Shown piece by piece: positions 48,519 to 58,844 of a stretch of DNA of 64,000 bases. The stretch comes from Stenopsyche tienmushanensis (taxonomy: Eukaryota; Arthropoda; Insecta; Trichoptera; Stenopsychidae). Both the position numbers and the translations under genes were made by a program. The notes under the pieces are model-generated. The model was given only the letters and a program-made list of their open reading frames with translations. It was not told the origin of the DNA and ran no database searches. The stretch is from NCBI GenBank assembly GCA_008973525.1, contig WACJ01000552.1, forward strand, positions 124,001 to 188,000, written 5' to 3'. Each line of letters opens with the position of its first letter. Positions within the stretch are counted from its first letter, which is position 1.

Positions 48519-49552
48519 GGAAATGCTTAAAAACAGTAATAACGCAAGCATTAATCTTATCGCTGAAATGTTTCTTATGCCAACATTATAATCGTTGGAT
48601 ACCGACTTGAATGAAATACATTTTGGTGGGCAAGAACGTTGTTAAAGTCACGCTACTAACGAACGAGTTCACATGACAAGAGTCGACCTTTATCCATCAC
48701 ACATGAAGGGCTTAAAAGAGCTATTTTCAGTTTGATTTATCCAACGAGGCAGAGAAGCGTTACTCCACGTCACAGTGCGGCCAGATCAGAGTCAGCAGCA
48801 GCCTTTACCGGCGCTTGGAATAATTAATTACTTGTTTCTCGCTGGGTAACACACATAATTAGCCTCGCCATTACCTAACATTACGCGTGTAAATTTTTTT
48901 CTCGTTCTTCGAAATACCTCACACGGGGCTCAGCCGCCAATAAAACTCGGGCTATTCCGGTTACATCCACGTGTTTTCTTCCTTGGCTCGGCTAGTGCTA
49001 AAAACACCTAATTTGTCGATCGGGATCCAATTACATGCATTTATTGCAGCTGAATAATAAACAAGCGAGCGACTTGTCCTAGGAGTGCTGTGTGCAGAGT
49101 AGATAAATACTTGGCAACGTGCAGTACCTTCGAGATGCAGATGAGGGTTATCCTGCGAGAATTGCCTCATTTTATTTCCTATTCTTTGAATAAAAAGATC
49201 TTTTGCCTTTTAAACAATATTTACATATTGCAATTCACTATCTTTATTTCATTTTTATATTAAAATTCTAAGATTTATTCTTAAATTTACTTTTGTTCAC
49301 TTATTTGATGGTGTTGAGTTATGTAAAACATTTAATTTTACCGATAAAAACTTTTGAAGTTATCTTTTATTTGATACATATATTATATTTTTGCCGATAG
49401 TTTCAATCGATTTTTCCACCCTTTTTTTTAGACTTACTAATTTAACTATAATATGTAGCCTTAATATCAAAATCAAAATAATCATATACGCGATTTATAA
49501 ATTTTCAGCAGTTATTGCTGTATTTTTTTTTAACATATAAATTGCCAAAAAC
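48519..49552. other. Mixed then AT-rich DNA
   Basis: The patch at 48720-49160 is GC-richer with a 69-codon minus frame and no domain. The remainder is very AT-rich. Nothing else is seen. Confidence 0.55.
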
Positions 49553-49758
49553 TTTTTCTTAATGTACCATATCCGTTATTGAACGCAGGCAATCTTTATG
49601 ATATGAGACTATTCTAAGATAAAATATTTTATAAAAGAGGATATAGATCCTGTGTATAGCGGTATCAGATTTATCAGATATAGTAAATTTTTCCAAAATG
49701 TATGGATTTGAATAAAATCTATAACAGTTATCTCCAGACTTACTATACCTACGGACCT
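49553..49758 (-). mobile_element. SINE family A, diverged copy
   Basis: The tail end CTTTTTCTTAATGTACCATA and CCGTTATTGAACGCAGGCAA lie at the left. A decayed head (CCAGACTTACTATACCTAC) lies at the right, so the element is in minus orientation. The middle is reduced and altered. Confidence 0.6.
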
Positions 49759-52700
49759 ATTCTTATAGCAAAAACCTAACTATGAATCCCAAGCAAAATA
49801 ACTCTACATAACTGCAATATCTTTGATAATTTGAATGGTAAATCTATGTTTTACAAGTCTCCACAAAGACTAATTTTTGACTTGGTTTATTTTTTCTTCT
49901 ACTAAAGAAAAAGACAGGAAAGCAATGAACAGCTTCTGTACAGTGACTCATAATGCAGGATATAAAATTGGCATCTGTTTGTAATACCAAAATTTGTGGT
50001 ATCCTTGTTCAAATATTGGTTTCAGCTCCTCATTTATGGTTAATTTAATAAACTGTTCGTATTGATTTAGTATGGATTAGGTTTCGTATGGATTTATTTG
50101 AGTTTTTGGGTATTCTTGCCAAAGTGTCCAACAACTTTGGCTGAGATCAGAACGCAGATACGTTAAGCAAATCAAACAAAGCAAGCAAGCAAATCTTCAT
50201 ATTATTTTTAGAATTCTGTAGTACTAGGAAACTTATATTATATTTATTCCAAGTTTTATTTGTATAGAAAAAAATTGTAACACGCGCAATAAACACAGAA
50301 ATTATACTTTTTTAGTTAAATTTAATTGACCGCTTTATAGATTCAAATTGGTTTCGTTGAATTTGGCAAATAAGTCAGTCATATAAACTTAATTACTTTT
50401 TGGATTTATTAATTCATTATCGTTGTTTTTCAAGAATTTCACACTGAATCAAATAGTCCATAAAATCGATTCAAATATGCACTTTTAGATAATCAACCAA
50501 TATATGTGTTAAGTATTTAACGATTCTAGTTTTCATTATTTTCCAAACAAAATTGAACAAATCAATTCTCATTTATGGCATTCCTTTTAATTTTATTAAC
50601 TGCTTTAATGACAATTTAGTAATACATGCAAACGTTCACTCAGATTTTTGGTGATTAAATATATTTTGTGTTCTTATATATACTAATATTTTACTCAGGA
50701 CGTAAAAAATACTTCCAATTTATTTATTTATTTTAACTTTCATAATCATTAAAATAAATCACAATTACTAGGCATATCCTAAATACCCCAACTTAATTTT
50801 TATTTGCAATCACAAGGACTCCTAAAGGTCCACTTAGGGAACCTATAATCTAAAATGATGTAAACTAACGTTAATGTTATTATACAAATACAAAAAAGGA
50901 AGTAAATAATGTAAATGAATATATTTGGCTTCATTGATTAGTAATTTGAACATGATCTTGAGTTTTGTAAAGTTAAAATTTCATCTAACTAGTTTCCATA
51001 TTTATAAGTCGATGTACACATATTTGATATATTTATTAATTTAGAGACGTGACGATTCCTCTAAAATTAAATAATTTGCAGCAATTTTAACCCTAGACGT
51101 ACAACCCACGATAAACCTTTGCTTTATGTGGCATCCATTATAATAATTTATATGCATTAAATATCCGTCACGGTTATGAAAACTCTAGTGATGATTCTTT
51201 GATCACAACAATCGTTGAAATTATCACTCTCCGCATCGCCAAACGACCTGAAATAACCGTTCTTCTGCAAGTAAAAAACAATATTGCCTGCAGATTTCGC
51301 GTATTATAAAACTTATTTATGATTTATTGCATGTTAGAGGGGCTTCGTATGAAATAATATACGAGTCCTTTGATCGTGGCAAAGGGATTAATCAAACTTG
51401 CGTAAAACGTCCGTCTGAAAAAGTGGCTTTCTGGCTGTTTCTGAGAAGTGTAGGGCATGGGGAGAGCGAAGAAGTCCGTTTCGGGCGCAAGGGACGGAGG
51501 AGGAGGCGAAGAGGAGGTCGTCGGAGACTTCGGCCACAAAAACCTGGTCCTCCTCGTACCCATCCAAAATTGTCATTCCTGACCAGAGCTCAATACTGCG
51601 AATGGGACGAATTAAAAAATGATGCTGGATCGCATATACCTTAGTTAACAGATGTACCTTACTCCGAACAAGTTCCTTATTACTACCAAATTTTATATTT
51701 GAATACATCAGGGATGCTGCTTTACGACATGTTTATTAAAGAGTTGCTCCGAGCGAAAAAAATGTGCTTCGGAATTTGGGAACAATATTTGAGAATAAAT
51801 TTTCGCAAATATTCCAATACTTATAAATGATTGGCCATAAATAATTCAAAGAGATTTCATCATTTTTCGTACATATGAATTGCAATTAAAATTTATTTTG
51901 ATTTAATTTTTCTGTCATAAATTTCGCACATCCTTAGCCATCTAAAAAGCGTGTAAATACGAGTACTTGAAGGATGAATGGCAACAAAAAGCTTTTTGCT
52001 GGAAAAACGACTGCGTATTTGAATGGCTTACCTCCTCAATGCCAAAAAATTACAATTATCGAGAAATATTTGCACACGAACGCCTGAGAAGAGCTTTTTT
52101 TAATTATTTCAACATTCACCGAAATCAGCCCTTTTCAAACTTTGATATCATTGTAATATTTAAAAACAACAGTCTATAATATTCAGCTAAAATTATTATT
52201 TTAAGAAGAACAATCAATGTTTATTTTTATGAATTTGATCTTTCTACAATGCAATTTTTTTCAATCCAAAATAGATGATTCTCTATCAATTGTTATGTTA
52301 AAAACAATGAGAATTATTATTTACAAAAAAGCAATAAAATGAAAATTCAATCCGAACAATAACGATGGATTGATCTATTAAAACCCTTCATATAAGCGAA
52401 TTAATTCAATTCATACTGCATCCTTGATATCTTTCTGACTATTAAGCTGTTGCTTAACTATGTCAATTTCAACGTCTAGTCGTATTCTCTAAAATTCACT
52501 TTTTAATACACCATTCTATTTTGCCTGTCGTTTGGAAATGCATCCTGAAGCCATCTACAGAAAACTCAAGGTAGATACAATCTGTCGCATGAAATGGCCA
52601 ATTTTTTTACACCACATCTGACCAAACATCCGAAAGACACCCAGTCAAGCGAAACAGTCTCTTGTTGCCGATCGTCGATTTGTACACTTTGTTCGGATCC

Positions 52701-53514
52701 GAAGAATAATATTGACGCTATAATCGCTTAACAGCTGAGGCGATATGGGATACCAAGGATTTTTGTTGCGGTTGCTTACTGCATTGTCGAATAATGAAGC
52801 TTTGTCTGAACGTCATTTTTGTATCGGTCCTTGCAGTAATGGTTACTACTGCGACGACAAGAATGTACTTACTTTGAAACGATTTTCTGCAATTTTTTTG
52901 GGCCTATATTGGCGATTTCACCCAGAAAATCACCGAAGCGAAAATTAAAAATATTTCGACACGTTAAGCGAACCCCATCAAGCTATGATAGTTGTAGAAA
53001 TTAATATTTTTCTTATGATTATTTTAATAATTTACCGGTTTCTGTGGTAAAAGCTTCCATATTTAAACATATGAACAGATGGGAACGTCAACTTACACCA
53101 TTAAATTATATGAATCGAATATCCAAAGTTTGCAAATATATTGCTTCGTACCTAATTGAGAAAATTTTTAACAATATATTAATGCAATCACTATGACTAA
53201 ATTGAATCATCAAATTTCCATAGCCACTGTTTGTTTTATCGTTAGGTGTTTGATGACTAGAATCATACTGCACATTAATTGAAATTGTTAGATCTTCTGC
53301 GATTTTTGCGTTTGGTTTCGCCTGATTAAAATAACATAAGATACATAACGACTTCTTGGCGTTTTTTTATTATTAATTATTAATTTGACATTCAATTCCA
53401 ATCGATATTTTTAATTTGATGAAAGCTTCCACAATATTATTCATAATGAAACAGTCCCTTGATTCACATCAAAAGCAATAATTAAATGCTTAACGTATTT
53501 AATTTTAATTTTTG
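49759..53514. other. AT-rich DNA with a polypurine GC-richer patch
   Basis: No gene is supported. Around 51440-51640 is a GC-richer patch with a polypurine run (51488-51520). Its frames read Arg-rich on plus and Ser/Pro-rich on minus, as a simple repeat would. A 70-codon plus frame (51967-52179) and a broken stretch at 52540-52940 look somewhat protein-like but match nothing I know. Confidence 0.5.
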
Positions 53515-53670
53515 CTTCTTCTTAAGGTTCAATGTATGGTATTGGTTATAGGAGATTTGGTCTTGGATCTCTCGAATTCGTTAGAATGGTAATTTTTTTC
53601 ACTATTTAGTTTTAAACCCGCATCTTTATAATAGAAATCCAAGATCTAACTCACTTTACCACCACTTTAA
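53515..53670 (-). mobile_element. SINE family A, short-form copy
   Basis: It begins CTTCTTCTTAAGGTTCAATG at the tail end and finishes with TTTATAATAGAAATCCAAGATCTAAC and CTTTACCACCACTT, the head in minus orientation. The length of about 155 bp fits the short form. No clear target-site duplication is seen. Confidence 0.72.
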
Positions 53671-54089
53671 ATAGAATTGTATTCAATTATATATGCGTTC
53701 AAATGTTTTTTATAATATTGCTATTGATCATATTATTCCAAGCACATTTAATGACGCTTACATCACATAGCTATTTTCATGATATGGAGTGGTTTGAATT
53801 ATTTATTCATGTGTATGTGAATCCTGCTGAGATAATCCTTAGTGGGACTTTCTTCCGACCGTTTTCAGATAAAGTTGATCATTCTGCCTACAATATTTTC
53901 ATTAACAAAAAATGAAGTTGAGAGTGGCTATATCCTTTGTTGGAAATAGTCGATATTCCGATCATTTGTTGTTGGGTTTATATCGATATGGGTCTTCAGC
54001 ACGTTGGGTGGTGGATTTTCCGAAGGTCAGCGTGGATGAGTGACCTTTCATAATTCTGTCGTCTTGTGTACAATACGGGTTTTCTAATT
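53671..54089. other. AT-rich non-coding DNA
   Basis: A 70-codon plus frame (53703-53915) is AT-rich and without features. Nothing else is seen. Confidence 0.5.
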
Positions 54090-54610
54090 GCAGATAAGTC
54101 GATATGGTGTGTGTATGTGTTTGGTGTGATCCGCCCTGTGTTTAGGCCGCCTACCATATTTCGGGCGCCTAAGCGCCCAAGTGGGCTGCCCGGGGCCGTG
54201 CACCATTTAGCTGTCAGACCGGCGCGCGAGATGGAATCAAAAATGTTGCCGGTCATGCCCACAGCCTGAGGCCAATCGGACCTTGGTCAGGAGATGCCTA
54301 CACACGGAGGTGCATCATCACATCCCAACCCCGCACCAGATCGCCGCAATAAATCTCGCTCCGTAATGACTACCCTTAGATCATGTGGGCAGTTGGATAT
54401 TTATCTACATGCAATTTTGTGGGACACATGCAAAGCAACCTCCTCGTGCCTTATTACAGCCACTCTGACTTTCGGCAGAAGACGTGATGGAAGACCTATA
54501 ACGTCGCCTCACAATAGGAGCGAGCTTCCCAATCTTTCGAGCACAGAACCGGTTACGATCTCGGGGCTATCTCTCGTAGGAAGACTCCCATAAGCGATAT
54601 CTTACGTTAG
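54090..54610. other. GC-rich island, unrecognised
   Basis: A block of 500 bases with strongly raised G+C, including GGGCGCCTAAGCGCCC (a near-perfect palindrome at about 54160-54178). A plus frame from ATG 54294 runs 99 codons (Ser/Thr/Arg-rich). A minus frame (54262 to 53996) covers the left part. No domain is recognised. It may be an old element, a conserved regulatory block or an unrecognised exon. Confidence 0.4.
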
Positions 54611-56340
54611 TCACAATCGGCAACGTTATTAATGATGCGTCCATTTATAAGAGTTATTTTGTGCGTTTAAATGATGCGAGGCTGGCGATCACAGCGATGA
54701 AAGGATCGTGTCATGTCCGACGATTCAAAGTATCTAATTAAAGTAATGAAACGGACAAATATATTCTTAATATGCCAATTAATCAATTCATACATTCGGT
54801 ACATTATTGGCTATGTGCCGATAGAGCGAAAGACCCCGAACAAATACTCATTGCTCGTGTACAACCCATTTTTCACAGTTCTTTTGAATTCAAAATAAAG
54901 CATCTTATAAAATATATTTATAAGCAATGCAACAAAATCGACATTCATACAAAAAATTGCAATACTACAATACACATATTGAAGCATTATGTTATACGAT
55001 AAATCCCTCTTAGTGCCGGATGCTTATACATCGTCGTGTACGCGATGGAGCCTTACTATTCGCATCGCGAAAATACTCCGTCTCAAAACAACTTCATAGA
55101 ATATTATAAGAAACTCTTATTAAATAAATTTATTTATTTTCAAAGAGTAATTTAATGCACAATTACGATAGTAAGCCGAAAAAATGCAATAAATCTGTTA
55201 GGTACTCGATAATACTCTTAGCATTTACTAAAACAATATCTCAATTTGAAATGGATTGATATTTTTCGCTTTCAAACGTATATACATATATATGTTTTTA
55301 AATATTTTAGAGATTTTGTAATTTCGCAATCATTTTTATAATCAAAATCTCAAAATGGTCGGTAATAATTCCATAGGGATTAAAATCTCCTTTTATTACG
55401 TTTCGATTTTTAAATATTATAGCAAACTTAAATAGCATGCAATTACTTATTGCATCTTATTAACGCCTTTAAATATTTGCATTTTCTTTCAAATAGAAAC
55501 ATTTTGATATGACAGATTATTTAATTTATATTTGATTTTAATTATGTTTATCATTCATAATCCTCCTTTTCGATTTGATGCCTCAAGTATCTGTAATTTG
55601 TTTAATATCATTTTTAATGCATTGGGTTACGTTCGTGTGAAAATATTTGTGGGTCAAACTCAATAATTGTACACAGAGTGATAATCTCTTTCTTCACAGA
55701 AGTTGATGTTAAAACTCTTCTCAGAAGCCCATACGTACTCAGCCATTGAAGAAATTCATAGAATAGAACGGTTTCGTTCACGCACCTCTGCGGCTCAAAA
55801 ACTTTAATTTAATTCTCAAGTGATTTATTTTCGACAAAAAAACACATCAAAATTTAAGGGCTTAAAATTCGGTATGTTTGGACATGTAAATATGAGACAC
55901 CCCGATCTTGTACGCATTGGGCATAGCCGTAAGATCTTCTCGGCATTTTGTTTATTGGATACGCGGTCCATTAATAATAAATAATACAAATACACTTTAT
56001 TTCCGTGGGGATCAGACGGTGGGTTCCGATGCCATGGAGATGGATACATCGATAAATTATGTTACACGGAGGGAGAGAGGCAAGAGGACCACGTGTTGGT
56101 AAAGATAAACCCTTCGAGGCCAGGTCGAGTTGGCCTCACGATGCTGTGCTTGAGTCCCATTGTTCTTTCGAGCAATAGCTGTCCCAGAATCGGCTCTGCT
56201 GGTGGCTCATATTGCCGCATCTTATCTCATCTTTGGCTCTGATTCCGCTCTTTGCGAATACTGACGGAATCGCAAACGATTTTAAAATCGCGATCGATTG
56301 AACCTTTATTAAATAATGTATTAATTTGCTCAAAGATATA
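54611..56340. other. AT-rich DNA before the third recursive-type splice site
   Basis: Short overlapping frames of 60-76 codons only. A mixed patch at 55890-56250 contains frames on both strands with no domain. No RNA gene is seen. Confidence 0.55.
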
Positions 56341-56438
56341 TGTTGTACGTTACTAATTTTTATTTATTTTTGTTACAGGTAATAATCGGAACTTTTAACG
56401 CGGATGTACATCGTAATGTGCGCATATTTGTGGTAAGA
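56341..56438 (+). other. Candidate recursive splice site 3 with a 54-nt cryptic exon
   Basis: A perfect branch-point-like TACTAAT (56351-56357) precedes a T-rich tract and TTACAG at 56373-56378, followed at once by GTAATA from 56379. A second donor, GTAAGA, starts at 56433 after GTG, giving a 54-nt cryptic exon (56379-56432). One frame of this exon is open (VIIGTFNADVHRNVRIFV), one has a stop at its second base, and one stops within it. The branch point lies about 21 bases from the AG, a normal distance. It is the third site with this design, about 31.3 kb after site 2 on the same strand. A real 54-nt in-frame microexon is the main alternative. Confidence 0.52.
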
Positions 56439-57319
56439 AATTTAACATTTGATGACAAATTTATTTGTTCGAGAATTGTGTCCATCAGTTTATATCAGGG
56501 GCTCCCAATCTCTTTTGACCTACCGCACTTAATGAATATCACATATTTTAAATAACGATGATTCGTTAGTTGACGTACTATTTTCCATTTCTGCTTTTAC
56601 GTAGGGAGTATGAGTTTATAATTTATTTATTGGAATTCTTTTCTAAAAAATGTCTATGTTTTAAGAGTTTTTGTGTAGGTGACAAATGTAATATAAATAG
56701 TGAATTGAAGATATAATAATAAGAACTAGAAATATATAATAATCTTATTTATTAAACGAAATGATTTACTACTTGAATATTTGTTTATCCAGATGAAAGA
56801 TTTATGAAAATGATTTTAAAAAACGTTATGACTGAGTCGAAGAGAATTATATTTTTGAATATAGGTATCTCTTGATAGCCAACGAACCTCTATTTGTAAA
56901 CAATTAGAATCTTCATCGTTTTCATGAAAAGCTTTCTAAATATTCTATCATTGAGAGCACTGTTTCTGATCTTATTAACTGATGAATGAAATGAAGACAA
57001 TCACTAAGGTTACACCAGCCGATTATATTTGGCACTGGTTTTTTTTTAAATATGACATTAATTTAGAACTCTTTTTTTAAAGCATGCATTCGATGATTGT
57101 TAATATTAATCGAAATGTTCAACGTGTTTTTGCCATTATTACACAGGGGGTGGCAGTTGGTTCTCAACAGCTCCTCCTAAATTTGTCTTATACCAGAAAT
57201 GCCCCTTTTGATCTCTTCAAGCCCCGTTGGGAATCTGTGGTTCATATGAATGTTGCATTTTTTTGCTTTTTAAATTTGTACATCCATGCCTGATTTTTCT
57301 AATCTTGGGTAATAAATGA
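56439..57319. other. AT-rich non-coding DNA
   Basis: A segment at 56485-56610 resembles 18700-18800 in part, so it is probably a dispersed repeat fragment. A 69-codon plus frame at 57084-57293 has no domain. No gene is supported. Confidence 0.5.
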
Positions 57320-57400
57320 ACGTTCAAGTTACGTCGCTCCACAATCGTACCTTTAATTATAACCGAAAATGAAAATCATGATACGCTTCGTTCTGAATGG

Positions 57401-57595
57401 ATGATGCCGGATCACGATCCGAACCCGAAGCACATTTCGAAGCATTGCCGGGTAATCTACAAATTTTACAAAGCGGATTCGTTCCGGAAAACTCTCGAGG
57501 AGCAGAACAAGAGGAAAAAAACACGGACGTTCAAAGAGTGGCTTCTTCGCTCCTCGAACGTCACTTTCGTCGACACGCCTTCGCCGTACGGATGA
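57401..57595 (+). CDS. Possible coding fragment, 64 residues, basic, unknown function
   Basis: The frame is open from 57320 and has two adjacent Met codons at 57401; it stops at TGA 57593. The product is basic and hydrophilic, with a KRKKTRTFKEW stretch in the middle and FVDTPSPYG at the end. By count, 44 of 64 third positions are G or C (about 69%), against about 47% at first and 39% at second positions. That order is typical of real coding DNA and unlike the surroundings. No signal peptide or membrane segment is seen. There is no clear splice site at either end. It may be a terminal exon, a retrocopy or a mobile-element remnant. I recognise no family. Confidence 0.33.
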   Translation: MMPDHDPNPKHISKHCRVIYKFYKADSFRKTLEEQNKRKKTRTFKEWLLRSSNVTFVDTPSPYG

Positions 57596-58490
57596 AATAG
57601 GACACTTAGTGGCCGAGTCGAGGCCAAATAAAACAAGGTGGAGAGGAGGAATAGCCAACATCTTGAAACGGCGTTCTTCTGACACATCAATAAAGCCATT
57701 ATTCTAAGAGGGCAGAGCTGTTGCTCTTGCTCTGGCGCGCAAGGCATGATGCCGCCGTCCTGCATCACGCGAGAGCCATCTCACTATTCAATCTGACTCT
57801 CTTTATCTTATAGATTTTTCTCGAGAGTTTATTTATCATAGATCAGCGCAGTTGAATGCTTAATGCTTCATGGACGTGCAGACATACCACGCCGGTCAGC
57901 AGGTACGACGTACGCCGGCGGACACCTTTTGCAAGCATTCTTCGCATCACTCGAACACTGTGTCATTTTCCGATATCGTCGGTAGCATTGCTGAAAGGTT
58001 AAGTGCACACCATGCAACAAGGTTGTCTAACTGAACTACGCCGGAGCTACTGTCTTTGACATAGAATGAAGAGGTATATCGTTCTTAGAATAGCGAGCTT
58101 CGATTTCCGGCTATGACGAGTGGTTCTGAATTCCATCACAAGCATTCGCCGTGCAGTAAGCATATTAACATTTTATTGAAGAACAATAAATTATGCAAGC
58201 AAGATGTTGAAGGCAAAAACGTAGAATGAGGAGGTCTATCCAACACGTTTCCATTCATCTCCGTCCATAGTAATTGGCATCCATTGCTCTCCAATCATCG
58301 ACATTATCAGTGTACATCTTTCGATCACAACGAAATATTCAATGAATTTCGATTTCTAATAAGCAATGCATTAATAACTAAACTATTTTCACTAATGAAA
58401 AATTCCGTATATTGGTAAAAATCGTGCCGAATGTATAAATATACAGAATCCACCAAGCCAAATGTTATCAATATCACCATTTTAGTACAA
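57596..58490. other. GC-richer block downstream of the ORF
   Basis: The raised G+C continues to about 58.3 kb with no long frame on the plus strand. Minus frames of 100-110 codons overlap the ORF region. This could be untranslated sequence of a gene, conserved regulatory DNA or an old element. Nothing specific is recognised. Confidence 0.4.
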
Positions 58491-58600
58491 TCACAAACAG
58501 TCTACTGCAAAACTAGGGCCTCTTCAATATCCATTTATAGGAAGGAATTACATCCATCTTGTCTATATTATGCATTCATATCTTTATTCGCTGGATAGTG
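58491..58600 (-). mobile_element. Repeat family B, inverted copy
   Basis: The sequence CACAAACAGTCTACTGCAAA, then ACTAGGGCCTCTTCAATATC, is the reverse complement of the family B 3' end. It continues through GGAAGGAATTACATCCATC to TTCGCTGGATAG. It is more diverged than the two plus-strand copies. Confidence 0.7.
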
Positions 58601-58734
58601 AAGAAAACATGACCTTCGTATTTCATCTAGAACTCTCATCCACTGGGTTATCTGGATGAATATAATGTAGGGCGCTTTCATGACCGTCTCAATAGGGAGT
58701 GTGGGGGATTTGTAAAAACTAAATAGTTTTTTTC

Positions 58735-58844
58735 GGAAGACAATGAATCATAATGTTAATTGGTACGGTGATTTTTTTCACAATCTGGATTTGAACTCAA
58801 ATATTTTAGAGTGCAGGATCTAAACCACCATAACAACACTTGGT
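58735..58844 (-). mobile_element. SINE family A, 3'-truncated copy
   Basis: TTGGTACGGTGA, CACAATCTGGATTTGAACTC and GCAGGATCTAAACCACC, then CAACACTTGG, give the complete head in minus orientation. The B box GAGTTCAAATCC is intact. The family's 3' part is not visible. Confidence 0.75.

Noticed and set aside
51327..51644. 105-codon Arg-rich plus-strand frame
   Set aside because: The Arg run is the translation of a polypurine simple-sequence tract, and the opposite strand is also open for the same reason.
52540..52940. Possible transposase remnant
   Set aside because: The frames are broken and I could not identify any catalytic or DNA-binding motif of a known transposase family.
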